64,000 bases of DNA. It comes from Dehalogenimonas formicexedens. Its GTDB lineage: Bacteria; Chloroflexota; Dehalococcoidia; Dehalococcoidales; Dehalococcoidaceae. This document shows positions 52,930 through 60,898 of the stretch, piece by piece (within the stretch, counting starts at the first letter, position 1; each line of letters opens with the position of its first letter). The translations under genes and the position numbers were made by a program. Under the pieces are notes generated by a model that did no database searches, was not told where the DNA came from, and saw only the letters and a list, made by a program, of their open reading frames with translations. The stretch lies in assembly GCF_001953175.1 (NCBI RefSeq), contig NZ_CP018258.1:1826210-1890209 (forward strand). Reading direction: 5' to 3'.

Positions 52930-54689
52930 ACCGCCTCAACCATACCATTGCTTTGGAAATATCTCTGGGCTACCTCGACGCACTCCGGCCCGGTGCACAA
53001 TACCTGAGCATCGCGGCTGGTGTCGCGGTAGGCAGTGACTCCTTTTAAACCTAAATCATAGGCTTTCAAAAACATGGACTTGATGTCTTCCACGGTAGCA
53101 CTTTTTGGAAAATTAACCGTCTGAGAAATGGCATTGTCGATGTGTCTCTGGAAAACTGCCTGCATCCGAATGCACCACTCTGGATCAATGTCCCGGGCAG
53201 TAACGAAAAGCTGGCGGAAAGGCTCGGGGATTCTTTGGCAGTTGACTGGGCTCACCCCGGACAGGAGTTCCTCAACGAGTTTGGAGTTGAAGAACCCAAA
53301 TTTTTTGGCGATTTGTTCAAAGGCTTGGTTAATATCCAATAGACGCTCACCGTCGAGAATATTGCGTACCATGACCATGGCGTATATTGGATGAATGCCG
53401 CAAGAAGTATTGGCCAGGATGCTGGTCGTACCGGTATTGGTGAAGGTCAGGCAGGAGGCATGGCGCATCGGGTGACCATCCTGACGATCAAAAACGCTCC
53501 CAGTGAATGCCGGAAAAGTCCCCCGTTCCCTAGCCAGGTTCTCGCTGGCTTCGTAGGTTTTTGTGCGGACAAACCACATTAGTTCATCGGCTATTTCCAG
53601 CGCTTGGTCAGAATCGTAACGGATGCCAAGTTTGATCAGGAGTTCTGCAAAACCCATGAGCCCTAAGCCGATTTTCCGAGTGGCTCTCGATGCCTTTTCG
53701 ACGTCGCCAAGCGGATAAAGATTAACATCGAGAACGTTGTCCAAAAACCTCACCGCTTTCGGAATAACATCTCCCAGCCGCAGGTAATCGATCGAAGGTT
53801 TCTCACTATCCTCTGAAACCATGAGCGACAGGTTTATCGTTCCCAGGGTAGCGGATTCGAAAGGCACCAGGAGCTGGCCACCGCAGGGATCCGTCGTCTC
53901 GAAATTACCCAACTGGGGGGTGGGGTTGCTGTCATTTATCCGATCGATGAACATGATCCCCGGGTCTCCGGTCTCCCAGGCGCCTTCTGCAATGCTGTCC
54001 ATAATTACCCTGGCAGGGATTTCTCCAGTTACCACACCGTTACGGGGATTAATCAGTTGACAATATTTTCCATGCCTGACCCGATCAACAAAGTCATCAG
54101 TGATCTCGATATTCGTGGCAAAATTGGCTGAGGCCGACCCATCTCGCTTAGCCTGAATGAACTTGAGGATATCTGGGTGGTTGACCGGTAGGCTTGCGGA
54201 GTTACAGCCACAGCGCACCCCCGCCTGTCGTATGTAATTGGTCGCTTCGGAAAACACCTTGATCAGTTTGACCGGCCCTCCGGCAGAGCTCAGATTTCCG
54301 GACACCAGGTCACCTTCCGGCCTGATGTGCCCGAAGGAAAACCCGGTACCACCGCCGAATTTATGGATGGTCATCGCTTTAACCAAGGCACAACTTATAC
54401 CTTCAATCGAATCCTCAACAGGCAGCACGAAACACGACGATAACAGCCCCCTTTCGCGACCGGCGTTTAAAAGGGTCGGCGAATTGGGCAGGAATTCAAG
54501 TCCGGTCATCATCCGATAGAACTCATCCGCCCATGCCGTTTCGTCTGTCTTATAACGCCTTTCTACCGAAGCGATGACGTTGGCTACCCGGCGGAACATG
54601 TCCTCGGGCGTCTCGATAATGTTTCCACCCTCATCCTTTTTAAGATAGCGCTTGTTTAAAATAATGCGGGCGTTTTGGCTAAGTTCCAT
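52926..54689 (-). CDS. Class II ribonucleotide-reductase-like protein with altered active site
   Basis: 587 residues of the NrdJ fold: TGLEFLPNSPTLLNAGRERG, LLSSCFVLPVEDSIEGI (first redox Cys kept), HKFGGGTGFSFGHIRPEGD, LPVNHPDILKFIQAKRDGSA and a barrel that looks complete. The finger-loop motif, normally NPCGE then ESCNLG, reads TTDPCGGQLLVPFESATLGT: the radical Cys is kept, but Asn is replaced by Asp, the catalytic Glu by Gly and the second redox Cys by Ala. The phosphate-site PTGT motif reads NTGTTS. It probably keeps adenosylcobalamin-driven radical chemistry on a different substrate. The end carries CTGPEC rather than a standard CxxC tail. Confidence 0.8.
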   Translation of the reverse strand: MELSQNARIILNKRYLKKDEGGNIIETPEDMFRRVANVIASVERRYKTDETAWADEFYRMMTGLEFLPNSPTLLNAGRERGLLSSCFVLPVEDSIEGISCALVKAMTIHKFGGGTGFSFGHIRPEGDLVSGNLSSAGGPVKLIKVFSEATNYIRQAGVRCGCNSASLPVNHPDILKFIQAKRDGSASANFATNIEITDDFVDRVRHGKYCQLINPRNGVVTGEIPARVIMDSIAEGAWETGDPGIMFIDRINDSNPTPQLGNFETTDPCGGQLLVPFESATLGTINLSLMVSEDSEKPSIDYLRLGDVIPKAVRFLDNVLDVNLYPLGDVEKASRATRKIGLGLMGFAELLIKLGIRYDSDQALEIADELMWFVRTKTYEASENLARERGTFPAFTGSVFDRQDGHPMRHASCLTFTNTGTTSILANTSCGIHPIYAMVMVRNILDGERLLDINQAFEQIAKKFGFFNSKLVEELLSGVSPVNCQRIPEPFRQLFVTARDIDPEWCIRMQAVFQRHIDNAISQTVNFPKSATVEDIKSMFLKAYDLGLKGVTAYRDTSRDAQVLCTGPECVEVAQRYFQSNGMVEAV

Positions 54690-54692
54690 CTT

Positions 54693-55433
54693 TTACGACA
54701 CCACCACTGGTTTCCATTGGCCGCTTTTCTCTTCTGAGGTGACCGTTGTCACGTTGTTGAGATAAAGTTTTGCCATTCTGGCGGCGTTTTCAACCTGCTC
54801 GCGGGTCGCCGAATGCCACGGCGCCTTGGGTACGGCGAAATAAGATGTCACGCGGAAGAGAATGTTCTTATCGATCCCGGCAATAAATTTTGCCAGTTGC
54901 TTTATATCAGGCTCTTCCACGATACCCGGAATGTACGCTATCTCGGCCTGTAACTTCTTACCGTTGTCAAAAATGTGTTTGAAATTGGTCATGATCGTTT
55001 CGTTCGTTTGCCCGGTATATCTTTTGTGGGCTGCTTTGAAGTAAGTTTTGAAGCTGAATACTACCTCATCGATATCTTTCAGGTCGCCCACCTTAAGCCC
55101 GTTGGTTAGAAGAATCTGTTGACTATGGTCTCTCTCATGGAGGGATGCCGCCAAGGCCGGCAGTTCGGGATCCATGATAGCCTCTTGCCCCATAAAAATA
55201 GTGTATTTCGGATCGAGGCCTTGGGTTTTATGCAGGACCTCTGCCAGAGTAAAAAAGTGGGTTGGCGGCTCGGCTGGGGCGGCATGAGACAACTGTTCAA
55301 CCGCATTCTCATTCAGTCCCAAGTCATGAATCTCAAAATTCTTGTAGCAGCCAAGGCAATGGAGATTGCAGCCCCAAAAATGGAGGTCTAAAATCCGAAA
55401 AGATGGTTCATAGGTGATGTGGTAGACATTCAT
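54693..55433 (-). CDS. Radical SAM protein, family copy 3
   Basis: 246 residues. The cluster motif lies in LHFWGCNLHCLGCYKNFEI (CxxxCxxC), followed by FTLAEVLHKTQG, a variant GGE region IFMGQEAIMDPELP, and EIAYIPGIVEEPDIKQLAKF. It begins MNVYHITYEPSF, a start shared with the copies at 56224 and 57957 (YHIAYAP, YHITHTP). Size and layout are like activating enzymes (PflA/NrdG type) but without their usual end. It lies three bases upstream of the RNR-like gene, as NrdG lies with NrdD, so it may act on it or on the same substrate. Confidence 0.82.
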   Translation of the reverse strand: MNVYHITYEPSFRILDLHFWGCNLHCLGCYKNFEIHDLGLNENAVEQLSHAAPAEPPTHFFTLAEVLHKTQGLDPKYTIFMGQEAIMDPELPALAASLHERDHSQQILLTNGLKVGDLKDIDEVVFSFKTYFKAAHKRYTGQTNETIMTNFKHIFDNGKKLQAEIAYIPGIVEEPDIKQLAKFIAGIDKNILFRVTSYFAVPKAPWHSATREQVENAARMAKLYLNNVTTVTSEEKSGQWKPVVVS

Positions 55434-55438
55434 AACGC

Positions 55439-56227
55439 TTAACAGGTTTCTTTGGAATTTCGGATGCTTGTCGCTATTGCCTCCTGGGTCGAACGGATTA
55501 CAGAAAGCGCCATCATCTCACCCATAATCGTATGGCCCTGGACGTACTGGCACTTTTCTCCAAAACCTGAAGCCACAATCACCTGGTCGGTGCCAGTCCC
55601 GGTAGCCAGCCACTCCGGGTGCTTGGAACTCCTGATGTCGAGTTCCTGGAGAGCCACATTTTTGGCTTCGGTAACGGTGATGACCGACGACACCAAAGCC
55701 CCAGGGTCTAACGTCCCATTGGTCACCATGACGTGGCAGATCGTGCCAAAGGGAATGAACTGTCCTTTCCTCTCCATGCCCACTGATTTATCGCGGCCAA
55801 TCCGGACAGCGTTGTGGCGTACACCCGCGGTGGTGAAACAGGCGACCCACAACTCCTCGTAGCGCTCTACCGCCCACGCTAAATTCCCCATCGGCACACC
55901 GGTGGAGAGGAAGGCAGTGTCCCTGATGTCCACCCTGTGTTCTGTGAGGATGTCTTTCAGCAGTTGCTCATAGTAGTAGAAATGATCTTTACTCTGATCA
56001 TGCATGTATAGTCCGAGTTCGTCGGGGATGTGGCAGTTAAAAAGTATTTTCGCTTTGACTAACCCATGACGACTGCTGATGACATTTCTAGCCTCGTCAA
56101 ATTTTATGGCAAAGACATTGTTGGGTACGCCAAGCGCCGTATAATAAATGGTCTCGGCAGAAAGACCTTCGAGTTCGGTTACAGGGCGTCTTTCGATCGC
56201 TGAAACTGGCATAAATACCCCTTTCAA
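55439..56227 (-). CDS. cbiZ: CbiZ-like amidohydrolase (copy 2)
   Basis: 262 residues (257 from the second Met, MPVSAIERRP). It shares ITVTEAKNVALQELDIRSSK, then WLATGTGTDQVIVASG, and AGVRHNAVRIGRDKSVG with copy 1. Differences in FSTGVPMGNLAWAVERYEEL suggest a different cobamide preference. The start overlaps the preceding radical SAM gene by four bases. Two CbiZ in one operon fits salvage of several corrinoid types. Confidence 0.88.
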   Translation of the reverse strand: MKGVFMPVSAIERRPVTELEGLSAETIYYTALGVPNNVFAIKFDEARNVISSRHGLVKAKILFNCHIPDELGLYMHDQSKDHFYYYEQLLKDILTEHRVDIRDTAFLSTGVPMGNLAWAVERYEELWVACFTTAGVRHNAVRIGRDKSVGMERKGQFIPFGTICHVMVTNGTLDPGALVSSVITVTEAKNVALQELDIRSSKHPEWLATGTGTDQVIVASGFGEKCQYVQGHTIMGEMMALSVIRSTQEAIATSIRNSKETC

Positions 56228-57036
56228 TACAGCCGGATTACTTCATATAGCAGGTCGGCTTTGGTGAGTTCTCTTTTGGTCTGCTGAGTACTGTAGACAT
56301 TGGCAAGGTGTTGTTTGGCGATGCCGACCGCTTCTTTCATCTCTGCCGGCTCAGGTGCCCGCCAGGGATTATCCCCGGATTCAAAATAAGCATCTATGCG
56401 GTATGGAATGCTTTTATCAACCGAACTAATGAACCTGGCAATCTTCTCAGTCTCATCAAACCCAATATACCCGGGGATAAAGACGCTCTCGGCTTTCAAA
56501 AGGACACTAGAATCATGGTACCGCTTGAAATTTTCAAGGACGAACGAGTTCGAAAGACCGGTATATTCTTGGTAGATTCGAGGCGTCACCGCCTTGAGAC
56601 TGACTATCACCTCGTCAATATTGGCCGTGTCCGCCTTGGCCACTCCGTTAGTATGAAGCACTACCCTTGCGTTCCGGCCCTTTAAATAGCGGCAGATCTC
56701 CGGTAGCGTCGGATCAAGCGATGCTTCCTGGCCTTCAAAGGCTACCTCGGCAAGTTCCACTTTTTCCAGGATGGTTATGAGTTCATCAAATGAAAGCGAT
56801 CCCGCCGGAGTCTGCGGCGGCCTGAGCCGGGGATCCCGGAAGACCACGTCTAGGTTTTCCTCCAGTGCCATGCAGTTGATTTCTTTATGGCATAGACACC
56901 CTTTACATTTTAAGTTGCAGCCCCAGTGAAACAGATAAGCCTTTTTAATCGCCGGCGCGTAGGCGATGTGATAGACGTGCGTCAGGCTTCTTTTCAGGGC
57001 GCTTAAACTGGGTGTAAATTCGGTCAGGGTAGCCAT
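56224..57036 (-). CDS. Radical SAM protein, family copy 2
   Basis: 270 residues. Cluster motif LFHWGCNLKCKGCLCHKEI (CxxxCxxC plus an extra Cys), VAFEGQEASLDPTLPEICRY and SVFIPGYIGFDETEKIARFI. It begins with a 14-residue extension before VYHIAYAPAIK. The three copies share order and spacing of all motifs, so they come from duplication. It follows the structured RNA region and precedes cbiZ copy 2 with a four-base overlap. Confidence 0.82.
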   Translation of the reverse strand: MATLTEFTPSLSALKRSLTHVYHIAYAPAIKKAYLFHWGCNLKCKGCLCHKEINCMALEENLDVVFRDPRLRPPQTPAGSLSFDELITILEKVELAEVAFEGQEASLDPTLPEICRYLKGRNARVVLHTNGVAKADTANIDEVIVSLKAVTPRIYQEYTGLSNSFVLENFKRYHDSSVLLKAESVFIPGYIGFDETEKIARFISSVDKSIPYRIDAYFESGDNPWRAPEPAEMKEAVGIAKQHLANVYSTQQTKRELTKADLLYEVIRLY

Positions 57037-57098
57037 GCGTTGTTCCTTATCGATAAAGATCTATGTTCTAAATCAGGTTTGTCCTAAGACTCATATTT

Positions 57099-57229
57099 AA
57101 AAAATTCGGCAAGCCCGGCGGTGAACCCCGATTACACCCGAGGAGCCCACGGGAAGGGTTTCACAGCTTATTAAGCCAGACTGAGTCGCGCAGTCAGGCA
57201 CCCCGGTTTCCCCCACCACAAAGCTTGCC
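57099..57229 (-). ncRNA. Structured intergenic RNA in the corrinoid operon (class unknown)
   Basis: The gap between two operon genes folds into a closed structure. GGCAAGC (57108-57114) pairs with GCTTGCC (57223-57229), and GCGGTG (57118-57123) pairs with CACCAC (57214-57219) with one G-U. Inside lie GACTG/CAGTC and AAGC/GCTT hairpins. On the minus strand, the direction of the operon, the outer stem is followed directly by TTTTTT (57104-57099), like a terminator. It does not fit the cobalamin riboswitch core well, although pieces (GGGAA, AAGCCAG on the opposite strand) look similar. It may be a cis-regulator or a processed small RNA. Confidence 0.45.
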
Positions 57230-57238
57230 GCGGAATCA

Positions 57239-57979
57239 TCAATTCTTTTCCTTCCTTACTACCATGCAGGATATCCAATGGAAATTGCCAGCGGCCACTT
57301 CTGATAGAGTAAGAGTGCGGACTTGTTCATCCGCACATCCCATGCATTCACCCACCACTGTTTCAGTGTTTTTCGAGATCCGATTCTTCAGAAGGAAAGA
57401 TGCCGTCTGAGACAAGGTCTGTTCAATGTCACTTAAAACAATCAAATTGTAACCGTTGCGAAAAGACCGGATCATCCGCTGCCTTTTCCGCATCAGGTCA
57501 TTTTGGTCTATATTGCCTTGGGGATCGGGAGCGTAAACCACCAGCAGCGAATCCTCGAGTGATATGCAAGCTGCCGCAGCGAGGAGTTGCAGGCTCGAGA
57601 TGGCAGGAACTAGCTCGATTTTGTAGCAAGGAAACAGTTTTTCGAAATCATGACTGGCAGGGTAGGTAGTGGGATCATCCTGGATTAATACCGCCACATC
57701 TTGATTACTTATTAGCCCCAGTTCCCAACTTTGGTATTGAACATTCTGATAAGTCGACGCATCCTGCTGCAAAACGACTTTTTGCTTCAAATTAAGTCCG
57801 AGTTCTCTAAGCGACCGCGGCCATCCGATGACGATTTGGCTTTCATCAAGCGATCTCTCTGATATCGGAGTAATGAACTCACCATTGCCCGGGCCTGTGC
57901 CGATTATCGACACCCCAACTTTGTTGGGTTGAGACAGGTCCCAACAACCCGCCGCCTTAGACAACCCGTTCCACTTCAT
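57239..57979 (-). CDS. Degenerate CbiE-like methylase-fold protein
   Basis: 246 residues related to the CbiE-like gene at 47558. It shares IIGTGPGNGEFITPI, ESQIVIGWPRSLRELGLNLK, LVPAISSLQLLAAAACISLE, DLMRKRQRMIRSFRNGYNLI and the ending HWISCMVV. The loop TGDPLVAP of the other copy reads QDDPTTYPAS here, so SAM binding may be changed. Two additional cysteines occur in GECMGCADE. It overlaps the upstream radical SAM gene by 23 bases. Confidence 0.75.
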   Translation of the reverse strand: MKWNGLSKAAGCWDLSQPNKVGVSIIGTGPGNGEFITPISERSLDESQIVIGWPRSLRELGLNLKQKVVLQQDASTYQNVQYQSWELGLISNQDVAVLIQDDPTTYPASHDFEKLFPCYKIELVPAISSLQLLAAAACISLEDSLLVVYAPDPQGNIDQNDLMRKRQRMIRSFRNGYNLIVLSDIEQTLSQTASFLLKNRISKNTETVVGECMGCADEQVRTLTLSEVAAGNFHWISCMVVRKEKN

Positions 57980-58697
57980 GCAGGATTTCCTTTTTCACAC
58001 CCTGGCAGCCCGATACGTTGGTCAGGTAACGGCTTACTCGCTCAACAGCCTCTGCAACTTCTTCCGGTTTTGTTTTCCGCCACTTGTTTTCCCCTGCCGG
58101 AAAATAAGGCAAGACGTAGTAGGGGATATTCCGGTCGATTCCGGCGATAAATTGGGCGATACGCTCAATTTCGGCGATCTCCACTAGTCCAGGAATCAAA
58201 ATCGAAGCCGCGGTTAGTCTAACCCCGGAACGGGCGTACCTAATGAAGTTATTCTTTACCGGCTCAGCTGATCTGCCGGTATACCACTGGTGAAGTTCCT
58301 CCGTGATGGCTTTGATACCCACTTCAACCGAATCAGTGTCGTCCATTGATGGCATCTTGAAGCCGTTTGTGTAAAGGACGTTTTCTGAGTTGAACTGCTC
58401 ATGGAAAGCTTTGGTGATCGCCGCGTAATTCGGATCGAGAGTTGCTTCTTCGCCAGTGAGATATATTCGTCTGGGATTGAGTTCATCAAGTCGATCAAGC
58501 ACTTGATCCAGGTCTAACAGGCGCTCCGGCGCATTCGGAGCATTTGCAAAGTATTTTTGGTCATCATCTTTAAGGAGGTGATCGTAGATACCTTCCTTGC
58601 ACAAACATCCCAAACAGGCCATGTTGCAGCCCCAGAAACGTAGTGAAACACTGTCGGTGGCTGGAGTATGAGTGATATGGTAGATATTGGTTTTCAA
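57957..58697 (-). CDS. Radical SAM protein, family copy 1
   Basis: 246 residues. Cluster motif LRFWGCNMACLGCLCKEGI, IYLTGEEATLDPNYAAITKA and SILIPGLVEIAEIERIAQFI. Starts YHITHTPATDSVSL after MKTN. Like the other two copies it is paired with a corrinoid-type gene immediately downstream, here the degenerate CbiE-like protein. The C-terminus (GCQGVKKEILHEVERVV) has one extra Cys. Confidence 0.82.
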   Translation of the reverse strand: MKTNIYHITHTPATDSVSLRFWGCNMACLGCLCKEGIYDHLLKDDDQKYFANAPNAPERLLDLDQVLDRLDELNPRRIYLTGEEATLDPNYAAITKAFHEQFNSENVLYTNGFKMPSMDDTDSVEVGIKAITEELHQWYTGRSAEPVKNNFIRYARSGVRLTAASILIPGLVEIAEIERIAQFIAGIDRNIPYYVLPYFPAGENKWRKTKPEEVAEAVERVSRYLTNVSGCQGVKKEILHEVERVV

Positions 58698-58699
58698 AT

Positions 58700-59458
58700 T
58701 TATACCATTGAGTTGGATAATAACGCGGTTTCTTCGCCATATTCGGGTTTATCGATAAGTGAACAATTGTCAATTTCGAGATACCAGAAGGGCGATACAG
58801 TTGGTTTGCCATCGTATAGGCCGCATTCTTTGAAGACAACCTTCTGTTGTCCTAAAGCAAGCCGCTTTTTAAAGATCGGCCCGTCAACAGTTAGTGTATG
58901 GTACAAACCTACCTTACCATCGGTTGAGGTGACATATAGTGATTTAAGTTCATCCAGCAAATCTCGGTCGAGAGTTCTCCCGAGCCAACTTCTACCTAAT
59001 TTCGAATTATCCGCGGCGATGATCAGACTCACAAATCCGGAATCTATGAGATCGTTTATGATTGATTCACGATCTTCATCCCAGAGAGGTAAGATCGGTT
59101 CCATGTCTGCCGCTCGACAGACTCTTTCAATCCACATCCGGTGTTCCAGGGCATCGGGATTACCAAGGCTGACATCGCCAAAAACGGCACCTGTGATACC
59201 GTCTTTTCTGAAATTCTGAAGCATTTTGATGTAATTGGTGGTATAACCGGCTCCGTCAGTCCAATTGGCAGTCAGGGGGATATCAATGGCTTCTGCCTGC
59301 TGCTCAACTACTTTAAGGGTAAGGTGATGAGGATAAAGCCGCCCCACTTCACGCGTGAACATGCTGGCAACGCATCTAACGTTATGGCCAATATTGAGTG
59401 CTCTGAACAGAGATAGCGAACAGTCTTTTCCACCGCTCCAAGATACGAACACATCCAT
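58700..59458 (-). CDS. DUF71/COG2102 ATP pyrophosphatase, B12-salvage type
   Basis: 252 residues from MDVFVSWSGGKDCSLSLFRA, chosen because AAGGAG lies seven bases upstream; an ATG at 59485 adds nine unlikely residues. The PP-loop SGGKDCS and the later GAVFGDVSLGNPDALEHRMW and AADNSKLGRSWLGRTLD fit the adenine nucleotide alpha-hydrolase fold of DUF71. Eukaryotic and archaeal members make diphthamide; a bacterial subgroup that clusters with cbiZ and btu genes was predicted in the literature to act in B12 salvage. This gene opens the operon. A role in amidating corrin side chains is a hypothesis. Confidence 0.82.
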   Translation of the reverse strand: MDVFVSWSGGKDCSLSLFRALNIGHNVRCVASMFTREVGRLYPHHLTLKVVEQQAEAIDIPLTANWTDGAGYTTNYIKMLQNFRKDGITGAVFGDVSLGNPDALEHRMWIERVCRAADMEPILPLWDEDRESIINDLIDSGFVSLIIAADNSKLGRSWLGRTLDRDLLDELKSLYVTSTDGKVGLYHTLTVDGPIFKKRLALGQQKVVFKECGLYDGKPTVSPFWYLEIDNCSLIDKPEYGEETALLSNSMV

Positions 59459-59600
59459 CGATTTCTCCTTGTCTACCATAACCAAGTCGATCCAGAACTA
59501 GTTCACTAGTTACTGTATCGGAATCCAACAGGAAGCATTTCGGGAGGCCATTCATCTTAAAATATATCAGTGTCGTTTCGTGGGTTTCAGTAATGTCCAT

Positions 59601-59629
59601 TACATAGACCTAGGGACCTATTGAACCAA
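59601..59629 (-). promoter_or_regulatory. Possible promoter of the corrinoid operon
   Basis: On the minus strand TTGGTT (59629-59624), 17 bases, TATGTA (59606-59601). A small inverted repeat GTAATGTCCATTAC (59590-59603) overlaps the start region and could be an operator. The match to consensus is weak. I find no cobalamin riboswitch in 59459-59722. Confidence 0.3.
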
Positions 59630-59673
59630 TTTCTCGGAATTATTCTCGTACAGTATTCTCATAAAATAGTCGC

Positions 59674-59706
59674 ATGCGTTGGGCTGGGGTTACCAGCCCA
59701 ACGCAT
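59674..59706 (-). terminator. Terminator after the PPOX-type gene
   Basis: A perfect 14-bp stem (ATGCGTTGGGCTGG and its complement) with a 5-base loop, followed on the minus strand by GCGACTATTTTAT. It lies 17 bases beyond the stop of the PPOX-type gene and separates it from the corrinoid operon. Confidence 0.7.
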
Positions 59707-59722
59707 CAAATTGAGAACTGAT

Positions 59723-60139
59723 CTATACTGCTTTACCTTTGTCTTGAGGAGCCTGGGAATAGACGGACTCTACCTTTACAGTACCAACTCCAGTAATGTT
59801 TACGCCCATGGCTTCCTTGATGGCTTTAGCAAAATTGTCAAATAACGGCCCACTCGTGTGATATTTTTGAAAACTTCCTTTTATTTGATAAGCCGTAAAT
59901 GGAGGGGCTATTGGCAAATTGATGGCAACGATTGCAACTTTTTTCGTTTCTTCAAGATTTTTAAATGTCCTGGTCGTTCGGCCATACAGATCTGCGAATG
60001 CAAGAGTCTCGTCATCTACGGCGGTCATACTAGTTTTAGGTGTGACATTTAATTCACCCTTTTTACTTATCGTCGCAACCATTTTGGGAACGCTCGGGTT
60101 TTGGAACAGAGCAACCACTTCTTTTGTCATTTTGGCCAT
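59723..60139 (-). CDS. Pyridoxamine 5'-phosphate oxidase-like flavoprotein
   Basis: 138 residues of the split-barrel FMN-binding fold: FQNPSVPKMVATISKKGELN, ETLAFADLYGRTTRTFKNLE and KKVAIVAINLP. This is the short single-domain type found in anaerobes, where the substrate is usually unknown (flavin, F420 or heme have been found in relatives). It is flanked by a strong terminator and is monocistronic. Confidence 0.85.
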   Translation of the reverse strand: MAKMTKEVVALFQNPSVPKMVATISKKGELNVTPKTSMTAVDDETLAFADLYGRTTRTFKNLEETKKVAIVAINLPIAPPFTAYQIKGSFQKYHTSGPLFDNFAKAIKEAMGVNITGVGTVKVESVYSQAPQDKGKAV

Positions 60140-60239
60140 TTTATTTAAATCCTTTCACCTAATAATAATCACTAGACTCAGGTCACTTTGAATCTGCCCT
60201 ATATTTGCATCCATTCCTCCAGATTCTTAAGCTGCAAAT

Positions 60240-60764
60240 TCAGGAAGCGTTTTTTAAAAATGAATTTGCTATGACTAATTCGTTGTTCACTAAACCGAGA
60301 CATACCCCAGTAATGGTGACATCTTTCCCGACCACATTATTTAATTGAGTGTCTGAAAGTATTTGGATTTGCACAATGCATTTTATTTTAAATAGATCAC
60401 TTGGATTGTCAGACCCGACAAATAGATAATAACCGACAGAAGCACTGACAGCATCAACCTGCTTTTGCCATGAGATAAGCTTCCCGCTAAGAACCACATC
60501 CCGTTCGAGGTAGTTCTTGTTTGCATCTGAAGAATTGGTGGCATAAGCGGTAAAAAGTTTCGATGCGTCCAATATAATTGGAGTATTTGATCCGCTTGTC
60601 GTATTCACTACCACATGGGTCGTACTGGTTTTTGCATCTACATGATCTGTAATTGATATAACACTATAGGTCATGCTTATCACTGCACAAAGTACAATGG
60701 GTGAAGTAATAACGATACTGCGTAATAAACATTTACTATCGATTGACTTAATCATTTTTTTCAT
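60240..60764 (-). CDS. Membrane-anchored OB-fold (tRNA_anti-like) protein
   Basis: 174 residues. An N-terminal membrane segment (IVITSPIVLCAVISMTYSVI) anchors an outside domain: DASKLFTAYATNSSDANKNY, then RDVVLSGKLISW ... QLNNVVGKDVTITGVCLGLV. This is the pattern of the tRNA_anti-like OB fold, whose members are often membrane linked and of unknown role. It lies between PPOX and rdhB and is AT-rich. Nothing is seen in 60765-60898 apart from an inverted repeat around GGGACCGGCTG and CAGCCGGTCCC (about 60828-60892), likely the terminator of rdhB. Confidence 0.7.
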   Translation of the reverse strand: MKKMIKSIDSKCLLRSIVITSPIVLCAVISMTYSVISITDHVDAKTSTTHVVVNTTSGSNTPIILDASKLFTAYATNSSDANKNYLERDVVLSGKLISWQKQVDAVSASVGYYLFVGSDNPSDLFKIKCIVQIQILSDTQLNNVVGKDVTITGVCLGLVNNELVIANSFLKNAS

Positions 60765-60898
60765 TGGAATATCAAATTAATTATCTTGTAATTTATGACG
60801 CAAGAATTGTCTGCAAGACAAATAGGGACCGGCTGACTCGATAATTATTTAAGTGATTCAGGTTTTAGCAGTCTGAGCCAGCCGGTCCCTATTTTGTT

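Noticed and set aside
57099-57229. Cobalamin riboswitch
   Set aside because: Tempting in this operon, and fragments such as GGGAA and AAGCCAG occur, but the ordered core (CCGGTG...CCGG, the ACTGCCCCGCA-type segment, B12 box) is not present on either strand.
59382-59600. A 72-codon minus-strand frame at the head of the corrinoid operon
   Set aside because: It overlaps the DUF71 gene in another frame, starts at the predicted -10 element and has no Shine-Dalgarno.
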